This document shows positions 11,429 through 22,517 of a stretch of DNA of 64,000 nucleotides, piece by piece. A program made the position numbers and the translations under genes. The stretch is from Chromobotia macracanthus (Eukaryota > Chordata > Actinopteri > Cypriniformes > Botiidae). Under the pieces are notes generated by a model. It did no database searches, was not told the origin of the DNA, and worked only from the letters and a program-made list of their open reading frames with translations. How positions within the stretch are numbered: the first letter of the stretch is position 1; every line of letters begins with the position of its first letter. The stretch spans positions 498,501 through 562,500 of the forward strand of contig JAZGTH010000114.1 of NCBI GenBank assembly GCA_036877525.1. The letters are read 5' to 3'.

Positions 11429-12660
11429 ACAAACACGATTCCAAAAAAGTTGGGACACTGTACAAATTGTGAATAAAAACAGAATGCAATGATGTGGAAG
11501 TTTCAAATTTTAATATTTTATTCAGAATACAACATAGATGACATCAAATGTTTAAACTGAGAAAATGTATCATTTTAAGGGAAAAATGAGTTGACTTTAA
11601 ATTTCATGGCATCAACACACTTTAAAAAAGTTGGGACAAGGCCATGTTTACCACTGTGTATGATCCCCACTTCTTTTTATAACAAACGTCTGGGGACTGA
11701 GGAGACAAGTTGCTCAAGTTTAGGAATAGGAATGTTGTCCCATTCTTGTCTAATACAAGCTTCTTGTTGCTCAACTGTCTTAGGTCTTCTTTGTCGCATC
11801 TTCCTCTTTATGATGTGGCAAATGTTTTCTATGGGTAAAAGATCTGGACTGCAGACTGGCCATTTCAGTACCCGGATCCTTCTTCTACGCAGCCATGATG
11901 TTGTAATTGATGCAGTATGTGGTCTGGCATTGTCATGTTGGAAAATGCAAGGTCTTCTCTGAAAGAGGCGATATCTGGATGGGAGTATATGTTGTTCTAG
12001 AACTTTGATATACCTTTCAGCATTGATGGTGCCTTTCCAGATGTGTAAGCTGCCCATGCCACATGCACTCATGCGACCCTATACCATCAGAGATGCAGGC
12101 TTCTGAACTGAGCGCTGATAACAACTTGAGTTGTCCTTGTCCTCTTTAGTCCGGATGACATGGCATACCAGTTTTCCAAAAAGAACTTCAAATTTTGATT
12201 CATCTGACCACAGAATAGTTTTCCACTTTGCCACAGTCCATTTTAAATGAGCCTTGGCCGAGAGAAAATGCCTGCGCTTCTGGATCATGTTTAGATATGG
12301 CTTCTTTTTTGACCTATAGAGTTTTAGCTGGCAACGGCGAATGGCACGGTGGATTGTCTTCACCGACAATGTTTTCCGGAAGTATTCCTGAGCCCATGTT
12401 GTGATTTCCATTACAGTAGCATTCCTGTATGTGATGCAGTGCGGTCTAAGAGCCCGAAGATCACGGGCATCCAGTATGGTTTTCCGGCCTTGACCCTTAT
12501 GCACAGAGATTGTTCCAGATTCTCTGAATCTTTGGATGATATTATGCACTGTAGATGATGATAACTTCAAACTCTACCTGTCCCAACTTTTTTGGAATGT
12601 GTAGCTCTCATGAAATCCAAAACGAGCCAATACTTGACATGACATTTCAAAATTTTGATT
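11429..12660 (-). mobile_element. Tc1/mariner-type transposon with doubled end repeats
   Basis: The outer left end at about 11,436 has 'ATTCCAAAAAAGTTGGGACA'. An inner copy 'TTTAAAAAAGTTGGGACA' lies near 11,622. An inverted inner copy lies at 12,576-12,600 on the right. Two copies per side are the IR/DR arrangement of some Tc1-like elements. The right outer copy is missing: homology seems to stop near 12,660. A TA precedes the left end. The element sits in the 3' UTR of L2 copy 1. It carries one minus-strand transposase relic. Confidence 0.75.
11677..12570 (-). pseudogene. Tc1-like DDE transposase, broken
   Basis: The enzyme family cuts and rejoins element ends at TA targets. Reading 12,570 down to 11,677 in one frame gives about 296 residues with a single in-frame TAG at 12,073-12,078, between 'PASLMV' and 'MSACGMG'. 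The DDE catalytic triad is recognisable: Asp in 'WSDESKF', Asp in 'FQHDNARPHT', and the third acidic residue within 'SPDLLPIEN'. The N-terminus is short: the open frame begins inside the helix-turn-helix region ('STVHNIIQRFRESG') with a TTG, and the DNA just upstream is already end-repeat sequence. The first DNA-binding helices and the start codon are therefore lost. Inactive by truncation and stop codon, although the catalytic core is well preserved. Confidence 0.85.
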
Positions 12661-13235
12661 GTAGTTTGTAATTATCCTGTGTGCATTCCAGCTCATTTTG
12701 CCAGCACAGGTCACAATTTTAAGTTTTGTTCTTTTACATTTCCATTTAATCATTTAGCAGATTCTTTAATAAAGCAATTTAAAAATAAGAACAATAGAAG
12801 CAATTAAATCAACAAAAAGGCAACAATGTGTACAACAGTGGGCTGTGACAAGATCCAGTCAGTCTAGTATAGTATACGTACTAAAAGTGTTTTTATAGAT
12901 AAATTAATAGAAAAGAAATAGAAACCAGAAATTTACTTTCATTAATGGGTCAGGTGTTGATGAAAAATAAAATGCTTGGGTTAAGTCAGGCAGATCATTC
13001 CACCAATGATAAACAGTCAAGGTAAATGTGCGTGAAAGTGATTTAGTGCCTTTTAGAGAGGGAACCACAAGTGGGATAGTTGTTCACTTGCACAAAGTCT
13101 CTGGAGTCTACCTTAATAAACTGCTAAATTCAATACAACATCATATAAATTATATATACATGCATACATATATTGTACGTATAATTCCTATGCACTTAAT
13201 AATACTTAATAATAAATAAAATTATCTCAAAATTG
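12661..13235. repeat. Degenerate dispersed repeat, mostly minus strand
   Basis: Positions 12,735-12,790 resemble a decayed reversed L2/SINE tail. The following 300 bases have the look of an old fish repeat with a motif of the 'CATTCCACCA' type. No coding capacity. Confidence 0.35.
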
Positions 13236-13470
13236 CCAGTCTCCACCCTCCCCCAGTCATGCTGTTCACCTCCTGAGTACTAATCGTCACCAGCGGTCAC
13301 CCATCACCACATCATCCCAGCACCATATATAAGGACATTCCACAAACACACACATCGCCTGGTCTTGTCTATGGCCAATACTGCATTATAATACTGCATC
13401 TCTGTTCCCCTCTTTGTTATGGTTTCCTCTCTGGTCTTGCTGCAGTTCATCGTGGTTCTCCAGTCTCGTT
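13236..13470 (+). repeat. LTR-like fragment
   Basis: CT-rich sequence with a TATA-like 'CATATATAAGGACATTCC' at about 13,322, resembling the promoter half of fish gypsy LTRs. No matching partner LTR or target duplication found. Confidence 0.35.
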
Positions 13471-13639
13471 GAAAGCAATATACAGAGATAAAGAAAGTTA
13501 CATTTACAGACATTGACTATTTAAAGTGTGTGTGGCTACTCACATTTAAAACTCATCTTTTTCATTTCATTCTTTTCAAACTTCATCTGCTATCTGATTG
13601 CACTGTTGTTAATAAGGAGTTGTATAATCGTTTATACAT

Positions 13640-15440
13640 GCCAGTCTGTTCAGTATATGCTCCCTTTCAAGGGAACTCAACAGGCTTGTCAGGCTTGGTG
13701 CTATGGGGAACACCTGCAGTGTAACTGTGTCTGAATCTCATGTCTAATCACGCCAATAAAACTGGCACACGGCAGTGCCTAATGTGTGTCAGGTGTGCTC
13801 GTGAGTATAATGGGGCACCTGTAGAGCTTTTTCAGCTTTTTTGTCTTGAGGAACCGTTTGTCTGTTGTTCTCGTGTCGAAGTGCTAATAGACGTGGCTGC
13901 GAATAACTTCAGAAAGTGTGTGCCTCCAGGTTCTGATACCAGAGGACACACACAAATTCTGTGTTGTTTGCTGGGTTGAAAAAGCTCTCGAGGGAGCTGC
14001 GGGTGCACATTGTGAGGGCTTCTCGCTGGAGAAGCTTCGCTCTCAACTGGTTGTCTGAAGCCTTGTGGATCAGCCTCTCGCCATTGCTGAGGCTAGGTGG
14101 AGGCTCATTTTGCATGGTCCGCAGGGGGCGTTCTCGCTTCCCCACAAGGAAGCGAGGGGTGCGTGGTCTGTGGAGTCAGAGAAGCTCTTGTCGGCGTTCT
14201 CTGATCTGTCAGATATCATCCTGCTGCCAGCGAACAAGTAAACGCAGGATGTGGCTGGGAGGCGAGATCGTGGGTGGGCTTCCCCAAACTGCCTGCTCCA
14301 CATATGTGGAGCTGTTGCCATTTCATGTTTCGCAGGCACGAGAAGCCGGTCACGAGCGATTCTTAAACGACCTCCTCTTTGGCTAACAGTTCATGGGTTT
14401 TACTCTGGGTGAGATCTATGAGGCTCCCCGTCAGAGCTTCTCATGGCAGGCCTGTGGAACAAGCCGGTTGCACGTTGTCACTAGAATTGAGAGGCCCGTG
14501 TTTAAGCCCCACCTCGGCCAACTCTAGTTCACGCCGTCCCAGGTCCCCACAGACCAGGGAAAGACAATGTGTTTTGGTTCATCAGGGGTGGTTGGGCCCA
14601 CATCAAAACCATCAGCCCTGAGGAACTCTTTTTCGATTCCTTTACTCCCCTCTAGAGAGTGCCTGCGGCCAGTGTTTTTTCAGCCATCCTTGTTGTATAC
14701 TTTGGAGTTATGTGTCGGTTGAGACTGTGGTTCAAGGTCAGGAGCTGTTTTGACCCCCCTTGCTTCTTGTCAAGAAGTCAAGAAGCTCTCCTGGCCGGGA
14801 GAGTGCCTCGAGGGTGGGGTCCCCTGGTGCTATTCCAGCAAGGTTGCTGGGCTCTCAGGGGTTCGCCCTCTTGGCGATTGATATGGGGTTTTCGTTAGAT
14901 CAGATTGGTTTTCGGAGGATGCAGCTAGTTTTCACCATGTGGCAGTCACTCCCCTGAGCATGGCATAGTTGGTATTGCGTTCCCTCATAGCGTCAAGCCT
15001 GATGCAGTGTCGAGATTTTTTCTAACACTCTTTTACCAGGGGGACAGTATATAACTTTTTACAGTATATAACCTTGGTTCCCTGAGAAAGGAACGAGACA
15101 CTACATCTAGCTGTCATGCCTACGGGCACCTGTCTACATCTCCTTCAGACAAAGAAGTTGATGCTCTACAGGTGCCCTATTATTGCCTTTTCAGGTTGAC
15201 TCGCTTGTTGCATTCCGCACTTGTAAGTCGCTTTGGATAAAAGCGTCTGCTAAATGAATAAATGTAAATGTATTATACTTGCGAGCGTACCTGACACACA
15301 TTAGGTACTGCCGTGGGTCAGTTTTCATTAGTGTGATTAGATTCAGACACCGCTCACACCAAAGGTGTTTCCCATAGTGTCAAGCCTGATGCTTTGTCTC
15401 GTTCCCTTCTCAGGGAACCGAGGTTACATACGTAACCAAA
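13640..15440. mobile_element. DIRS-like retroelement remnant with inverted terminal repeats
   Basis: Positions 13,650-13,815 match the reverse complement of 15,280-15,430. Shared blocks include 'GTGTCTGAATCT', 'CGGCAGTRCCTAATGTGTGTCAGG' (split across the two copies) and 'AAGGGAAC'. Between them, 14,950-15,110 repeats parts of the terminal sequence ('GTCAAGCCTGATGC', 'GGTTCCCTGAGAAAGGAACG'), like the internal complementary region of DIRS elements. The middle 14,000-14,900 is GC-richer than its surroundings and open in several frames, but I find no intact RT or tyrosine recombinase. About 1.8 kb survives of an element normally over 5 kb. A non-autonomous fold-back element is the alternative. 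Confidence 0.55.
15221..15275 (+). repeat. SINE/L2-type 3' tail inside the DIRS-like remnant
   Basis: 'TTGTAAGTCGCTTTGGATAA' begins the tail, followed by 'AAGCGTCTGCTAAATGAATAAATGTAAATG'-type sequence (quoted in part). It interrupts the right-hand part of the fold-back element. The body upstream (15,120-15,220) is unclassified. Confidence 0.7.
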
Positions 15441-15820
15441 ATACATTTTCTTACAAATATATAGTTAATAAAATTAGCATTTTTAATATCTACAGATACA
15501 ACAAAGACCTCAACATAACCACAAATGTCAATTTTTGCAAAAAGGTCTGATAACACTTTATTTTAGGAGTCAACAAAAATGCAATATTAAGACAGATTAA
15601 CTGACTATATAATACAACTAAGTAATTTTTGTTTATTAAACTTACTAATTGAATTACATATTTATGTCTAGTAAGAGATAGGTTTTAAAGCATGCAGTAA
15701 GCCTTCAGAGCACTCTCTAAGCCATGTCTCCTCCAATACATGAGCAAATAGTCTGACAAGCAAGCAGAACATTTAGAGCAAATGCAATGATTGGACAAAA
15801 TTTGAAGGTCTGGTGCCTTC
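15441..15820. other. No gene recognised
   Basis: AT-rich non-coding DNA between the DIRS-like remnant and a solo LTR. Confidence 0.5.
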
Positions 15821-15821
15821 C

Positions 15822-16260
15822 TGTTACCAGAGGGAACCGTCACCTGAGTACTAACCGGTGTTTATTCCGGTATTTATTATGACTGCATTTCCCATAATGA
15901 CTCATAACTGGGATTGACCACTTCCTCTCACACCTGCACCTCAATATCCTCCATTATTTAAACTCCAGACAAATAGTCACTCATTGCAAAGTCTTGTTTT
16001 GCCCCGGCTGCAATTCTGAGCAGTTTACCTTGCGTTTGGATTACCTGTGTTTTGATCTCGGACTGTTTATCCTTTTTTTTGCCTATTTTCTGCCTGCCTC
16101 GATTATTGGACTGATCTTTGATTCTGCGATTGTTTGCTGCCTGCCACGACCCTTGCTTGTCCTTCGTTGTGCCTCTGCCTTACCTCTGTTAATCCTGTTT
16201 GCTGGTACTTGACCTTGCCTGTCTGTTTATCATATTAAATGCTGCTAACTCATCATTACA
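15822..16260 (+). repeat. Solo LTR (439 bp) with exact 5-bp target duplication
   Basis: Starts 'TGTTACCAG', ends 'ATCATTACA', and is flanked on both sides by CTTCC (15,817-15,821 and 16,261-16,265). It contains a TATA-like 'TTATTTAAACTCC' near 15,953 and ATTAAA near 16,234. No internal retroelement sequence remains. The structure is that left by recombination between the two LTRs of a gypsy-type element. Open frame 15,994-16,212 lies inside it and is not a gene. Confidence 0.8.
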
Positions 16261-16631
16261 CTTCCACAGATGATATATATTTATGTATATATATTTAGAC
16301 AACTTATTAACAATATACATTTATGTAACTATATATAACCACTTACTGATTGCTATCAGGATGTGAAGAGACTTTCAACCAATATGTATCTGGAAAAAAT
16401 CACCTACTTGCCTTTAAAGAAACTTTTTACTGCCTGTTCCACCTGCTAAATATTTTACCTATTCAAGTCATTTATTTGTTTTGCATTTGTTTTCCAATTA
16501 ATTGGTATTTATGTTTGTTGAGCAGGATAAAGCCAGGACAAAATCTTATATTAAAGCCAATCTGACCCCCATTTTTAAACAAAACAAATAAGTGTAAAAC
16601 AAATGAATAATTTGTGAAGGTAAAATATTTA
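16261..16631. other. No gene recognised
   Basis: AT-rich DNA between two solo LTRs. The open frame at 16,350-16,565 matches no known family. Confidence 0.5.
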
Positions 16632-16636
16632 GAACA

Positions 16637-17261
16637 TGTCAGGGTCCTGGCTTCCTGTTTCTGAGTATTTCTAGATTATCTTGCCAGGATCCTGACATGC
16701 CCTGTGTTTAGTGTCAGAGCGTGCTGTTTGGATCCTGACTCCTTCTAGTCTTGGTTCTTGTTTCTTGGAATCGGGATCTGAACGCATGCTCTGGGTCTTC
16801 GTCTTGTGTGGAAGCACATGGCCTCCGATTTGTTTACATTCGCCATGTGCTCTCCGGTCTTGCGTCTTGGCCCCGTCCCCTTGTTCTCTTGTTGATTTCA
16901 CGCACCTGTTAGTCGTTTGTCTGTGCTATTTAATGCCCCCATGATTTCTGTCTTGTGCTGGTTCTACTTGTATCTTGGCTCTTGTTTCTTGGTTCGCTGG
17001 TTATTGTGGATTTTTACAACATGCAATTCTGTATTTTGTAGCTTTGTAATCCAGTAACTTTGTTCTTGTCAAGTTTACTTTGTCTCTGTTCTGTCACTTT
17101 TTTGCTCACTGTTTTTTGAGAGTTTTTGATTTTAGTTTTAAGCCTGTGTTTGGTTTTCGTTTTGCCTCCTTGTGGGTTCTTGTTTTGGTTTTTTGTAAAT
17201 AAAAACTTTTTTTCAGTTTAACGCTGTCTGCGACTGGGTTCGTTTCTCTCAAAACCTGACA
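16637..17261 (+). repeat. Solo LTR (625 bp), family X, with exact 5-bp target duplication
   Basis: Starts 'TGTCAGGGTCCTGG' and ends 'AAAACCTGACA', so the termini are 7-bp inverted repeats. GAACA flanks both sides (16,632-16,636 and 17,262-17,266). A polyadenylation-like AATAAA lies near 17,201. It is closely related to 33,709-34,223 and more distantly to 49,043-49,547. Confidence 0.9.
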
Positions 17262-17266
17262 GAACA

Positions 17267-17639
17267 GGGCTAAAATTGTCTTTAATTCAAGGTTTTATAT
17301 TTTTGTGGCAGTTTTGTAATTCCAGTATAGTAATTACCCATAATTACAAACTTACTATTGCTTTAAAACTCAAATCTCAGTTTTTACATTCACTCTGAAA
17401 AGTTCTTTTGTGCCGAAAAGAATCTCCTATAAAGAATCTCCTAAAGTCTATTTTTAAATGGTGTTTTTTCTTTACTGTTTTGTCCTAAAATGTGGTTTCT
17501 CTTGTGGGGACATAAGTAGTATTATAAATTTCCATTATTTTCATACTGTGCAACATATAATCAAAGCTTTATGCAAGGCTGAACTACCTTCTATGTTTCT
17601 GTTAAGAAATGATAAAATGATTTCAGTCTCAGTCTCTTT
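17267..17639. other. No gene recognised
   Basis: Non-coding, AT-rich. The 61-codon open frame at 17,458 has no recognisable similarity. Confidence 0.5.
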
Positions 17640-17800
17640 CTAAGCAGACGCTTAAACAGCAAGTGTCTTTAATAAAAACCTCATCTCCTAGTCTCTCCTT
17701 GACTCCTCGTCTCTTCATTCATGATCTAACACTGTAAAGCTACTTTGAAACAGTGCAAAGTTGTATAAAGCACCATTTAAATAAACCTAGATTGAACTGA
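17640..17800 (+). repeat. LINE 3' UTR/tail fragment
   Basis: 'CTGTAAAGCTACTTTGAAACA' is followed by 'GCAAAGTTGTATAAAGCACC' and 'AAATAAACCTAGATTGAACTGA' (each quoted in part). It is equivalent to the L2 tail at 48,580-48,650. 5'-truncated. Confidence 0.55.
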
Positions 17801-19798
17801 AAGAGAATATGAAAGCGTAGTAAAACATGAAACAAACCTTTTCAAAAAAAAAAAATCAAGAAGACTCTTGCCACAAGAGAACTAAGAATATGCATTTGTC
17901 TCTTAGGCCTTTAGGTGCAGCAGCTGATATCATCCGACAGCTGCAACACAATGTCAACAGTAGGCCTATTTCAGTCCCTCATTTAAACCATTGTGAAAAA
18001 CATGACAAAACCCTTAAAAAACAGCAGTGAATAGTAGTGAATAGTAATACTGTTACTGTTACAGCAACAGAGATAATAATAATAATAATAAATGTAGAAA
18101 AAACTGAAGAAAAGCACAGAAGAAGTTGTTATTGACTGCCACAGGTCTATCACCTTTCTATTTATAACTCCATCCTCTAGCTTTCCAAGAATGGAAGTTT
18201 TGCCTGATCCATTTGTGGTCTAAAATTAGTGTGTGGTTGTTCAGGTCTGTGTGTCTCACACTGACCCTCAGGGCTGTAGCTTACATGTATTTCTCTCTGG
18301 ATACTAACACACGCTTTACAGGTATGTTGCCATTACAGAAGGAATTATTATTATTATCATTATTATTGTGTTTTGGTAGGCTGGTATATTTTTACTTATA
18401 TTTTTACTCACACATAAACTGTTTGTATCTGAAATAATGAAAGCAACAGTCAATTTGTATTTGCATAAAAGTATTTATTATGCAAACATCTGGTAATATG
18501 TGGCATTTAGTACACTGTTACTGTACTGTAACTGTACGCTTGACTCTATGGAAGCCGCTTTCTACATGTTTACCACGCTTAATTACAGTTTTTTAACTGA
18601 CATGGAACTGGTTTCACAAGTGGTAAATATGAAAACTCTTACTATAAATCTCTAAACTGATCACACTGAAAACACCTAATTATTTATTCAAAACCTGCTA
18701 TAATGTTTTAATTGTAAGCATACATTTTCTAATTCATATAACTAGTTTCAAAACTGACATGTTGTGACATATTATAAGAAAAAGGATGCTCATTTTTTAA
18801 TTTAGTTAAAAATCAGCAAAACATGTTTTAAATCACTCTTTGAGGTGCTAAAAATGCAATAATAATGCACATAATCACTTAAGTAAATCAAGTAAGCAAA
18901 TACATTACGTAATCTAGAAATCTAGGATTGGGTAAAAAATATTGATTCTTTGATATTAATTGATCTTCAATTTAACAAAACAATATTGATTCAGGAAATA
19001 TTGAATTGAACTGAATCACCAAATAGTCGTAGTACCTAGTTCCACAAATTAAAGTTATCAATTTATTTTCAGTGCCATACAAAAAATGTTTTATGTACAT
19101 TAGTTTCCTGACCTTTTGTGATTTTCAGTTTTGCTTGTACTAGTTCATTTTGTAAAATCACAGTGTATCTGTACTCTCATCCATTACTTTCCTGTTAATG
19201 CTCTCTATAGGTCAGAAAAACACACTTCATCAGTAGTATTATTACTAATTAAAAAAAACATTTACACAAAACAAAGGCCGACTCAAAATGTAAGCATATG
19301 TGTAGTATTTATGTGCTAATATAGTTTTGAAAAAAATCTCTATTTAACTATAGCTAATATTAGCTTAATTATGCAATTATCCCAATGGAACCCTGCCATT
19401 GCATGTATACTGATTTCCTTTACAGCATACATGTAAAAATGCTAGGGTAATTTATATTAAATATACAGAAAAAGGTAGCTTTGATAGAGAACAGACATTA
19501 GACATTTTAAAATGGACATCAATTTATGTTTTTGTATGCAGTAAAGGTTTGTCTTTAATATTTAATGTCAATTGTCATCCTTTCTCTCCTGGAAAAAGCT
19601 GAGTTTCACCTTCTGCTGCAAGGCTCTGCATTCTGAAAATAAATAAATAAATAAATGCATAAATATCTCATTTATAGTTGTTGCTGCACATTAGGCAATA
19701 GGAATAGGATGGCATATGTATCTGTGGGACGACACCAAAAACATGTTGATTGCTATCCAGATAAAGTTCTTCCTTAATCTTCCTGAGCATCTCTAGTA
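17801..19798. other. Non-coding AT-rich stretch
   Basis: Two kilobases without a recognisable gene. It contains short AAT, ATT and AAAT microsatellites at 18,075-18,090, 18,347-18,367 and 19,637-19,655. The open frames at 17,827, 18,213 and 19,131 are short and match no family. Confidence 0.5.
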
Positions 19799-20346
19799 TG
19801 TTTACATGGATAACAATATTCCAGTATTACAATACTTTGATACTAGAAAATGCCCAGGAAATGGAAATACTTTGGAAACACTTTGATTAAGAAACTGTCA
19901 TGTTATTTTTCTGATTACCTTAATTCAACTAAAGTCATACTTGAAATACAAACTGAATTAAAAAATGTGGAGTATTCCTGTTTTATTCACATTATAGAAG
20001 TGCATTATAAATGTACACAGCTTAATCACACCATTCACGCCGTGTGAGAATTTTAGTTACATTTTGCGACAGCACACACAGCAGGGGTCAACCGTTTGAC
20101 AGGAATTTGCATCCAGTGGCATTTTGCACATACAGAATGACAAATAATTGCTTGCACTTTAGGCTTTTGTAAAATTAAAAATGAGATTAAATTCTGGAGG
20201 GAACGTCGGACGGCATGGCATATGGAAATATTGACTTGTAACAATAATTGGTCTATGTTCTATAAAAAAGCAACTCTTTTAAACAATCAGAGTATTGTCT
20301 TCAGGATAAGGTCAATGGTTAGATTACTGCTGTCTATGTAAACGCA
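19799..20346. mobile_element. Possible MITE with imperfect inverted ends
   Basis: The left end 'GTTTACATGGATAACAATAT' resembles the reverse complement of the right end, 'GTTTACATAGACAGCAGTAA'. The span is about 545 bp. No transposase. The target duplication is not clear. Confidence 0.4.
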
Positions 20347-21229
20347 TGTTCTGCAGCAAGGACTACATTGGGAAAATTTTTTTACATGAATTGTGTGTTT
20401 AACAGGGATGCGCAGGTGAATGCCGTGAATATAAGTTTAATGTGGGTTTAAACTCATAAAAGTATCAGGACTGAGCAAACAATCAATAATCTCTTTATAT
20501 CCTGTCGTGTTGCCCCGCTCGTGTCCAGTGTAGAGACATTTACAGCAGTAGTCAAGTGATCAAGGATGAGCTTTGTACTACATCAGGTCTATCCGGATAA
20601 AGCTCCAAATTAAAGTAAAGTTTCATCTTTACAAAAATACATTTAAGGTGTGAAACCTGAAACTTTGCGGTTCTACTTTAATGGGGGTTAATCTCTTGCA
20701 GTACCTATCAGTCAGCAGCTAAGGGTGTACTCACACTAGAACCATGCCCAAGTGAGTTTGACCCCCAAAGTTTGGTTCATTTGATCAGTGTGATCACTCC
20801 AAATCATGCCTGGGCACAGTGTGTTTAACTGTGTTCTGGTCCACTTTGCCGGAGCATGGTTCAATTTGGCTTGGGCACATTTCACATGTAGTGTGATTGC
20901 TAACCGTGACAGAGCATGGAACAGCTACTCATCATTATGATTCTATTCTATCACTCTTTAGGTAGTACATTTTTCAATTAATTTAATTAATTCAAGTATA
21001 TTTAGGTTTATAACGTTGGAGGAAAAAGTAGTTTACACTTTAAAGTGAAGTTTCAATTAAGCAGTTTGGAGATATTGAGATAAAACATTTGTTAGTATTT
21101 GTAAATTGATTACTTCGTATTGGAAACACTGTATGAGATATCAACAATACGTTCACCATTTGGCATTTTCAATATCTCTTCTTTATTCTGACCAAGTATG
21201 AAGAGACTTGGGTAAATTTAAAAGGATTT
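20347..21229. other. Non-coding DNA with a dispersed-repeat-like block
   Basis: Positions 20,720-20,930 begin 'AAGGGTGTACTCACACTAGA' and have the composition of a fish DNA-transposon-derived repeat. No opposite end found. No gene. Confidence 0.35.
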
Positions 21230-21700
21230 TTTAAACACTGTTTTAAGTGACATACAGTATATAAAAGTTCATGGCATGCGCTTTTCAAAAAATCCAAAAT
21301 GGTAGACTTCCTGTTGGGCAGAGCTAAGGGGTGTCAGGTCGAAAGTTGGTCGGGTCAACATGTACCAGGTTTTGTACAGGTATGTGCATGTATGTTATAT
21401 ATGCTGACCCGTACCACCCATGTGTTAGCCTTTGCCCAGCCCTAATGGCTGTGTGTGCACTTATTGTGCATGTTAAGGAACCCAAAGGCCCTAAAACCTT
21501 GAAAAAAAAACAATAAAAAATGATAATCACACTTTCAGTGCTTGGGCCCTGAACAGAGCCCCCCATCATGCCCATGTCTGAACTTTTGCCCATGCCTAAC
21601 AGCTGACCACTATGATGCCTGTGCCGAATTTTATGACATTCAATGTTAATTGCATCAAATACCCATGAATGTGGTTTTAAGATTTGAGACATTGGCAGGG
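21230..21700 (-). repeat. Copy of the non-coding repeat also seen at 52,850-54,160
   Basis: Positions 21,265-21,350 are the reverse complement of 52,855-52,945, sharing 'ATCCAAAATGGT' followed by 'CTTCCTGTTGGG' and 'AAGGGGTGTCAGG'. The remainder is similar in tone but weaker. The short open frames here are chance. Confidence 0.55.
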
Positions 21701-22234
21701 CAACAATACTTAAGATATAAATAATTTTAGAACTTTATATCAGCCATGTTTCTACATTCCACATGTCTATTTTATTGTTTGTTTAAAGTTAAAACACATA
21801 AGTGTGGCCCAATGGTTAGAGAGATTGGTGGTTGATTAATTTTGTAATTAACAGTTGTAATTAACGGCAGCAATATTACATATGGGCATTTCTAATTGTC
21901 ACACAAAAAGAAAATGAGTTTAAAGGAACACATTAAAGACGCTGGTTTTGAATCCATATAAAAAGTGTTTATTAAAGTGACTGACCCAACAAACCAAACT
22001 GTAATGCAGGTAACTGTAATCAGTGTAAAGGCAACACTTAAATATAAGACAAACAGTTTAAAAGGGAAACAAGGCAGAAACAGCAATACAAAAGATCCAG
22101 ATAGAAACTGGTATAATGGTCATAACATGAAAAGTAGGAAAAGAAATAGTGGAAATGCTCAGTAAAGTGGACATACTGGCAATTCTTTGCAAAGGCATGG
22201 AGTGACAGCATTGTTTAGGGCTGAATTCCACTCT
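21701..22234. other. No gene recognised
   Basis: AT-rich non-coding sequence. Overlapping open frames at 21,892-22,165 lack any family mark. Confidence 0.5.
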
Positions 22235-22517
22235 TTTTTTAATGCCCTTCCCTTGCTAACTTCCCTTAATCTTGTTGACTCAGATGAGTCAGGATCAACC
22301 AGGAGGGCCAGTTCTCCTCTGGCACGTTAAAGCTGCAATTTAAAATTTGGATACGAACGTAGAGTTGATTATAATAATTTATAAATAGTTATTGATAAGA
22401 AACTGTCAGATCTAATTATATCTGACAATATGTCAGGCACTGAGAAATGTTACCAAAAGAAATAGCGTAATGTTACAAGCGTAATGTGTAATGTTAAAAA
22501 CAAAAGCATAATGTTAT
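22235..22517 (-). repeat. L2 LINE 3' UTR fragment, minus strand
   Basis: The reverse complement matches 11,020-11,200 and 48,190-48,320. Markers are 'AACATTATGCTTTTG', 'GTAACATTTCTCAGTGCC' and 'GACATATTGTCAGATATAAT' on the minus strand. Cut at 22,517 by a gypsy LTR insertion. Confidence 0.75.

Noticed and set aside
13961..14386. 141-codon open frame
   Set aside because: Part of the GC-richer interior of the DIRS-like remnant. Both strands are open, so the frame is not evidence of a gene.
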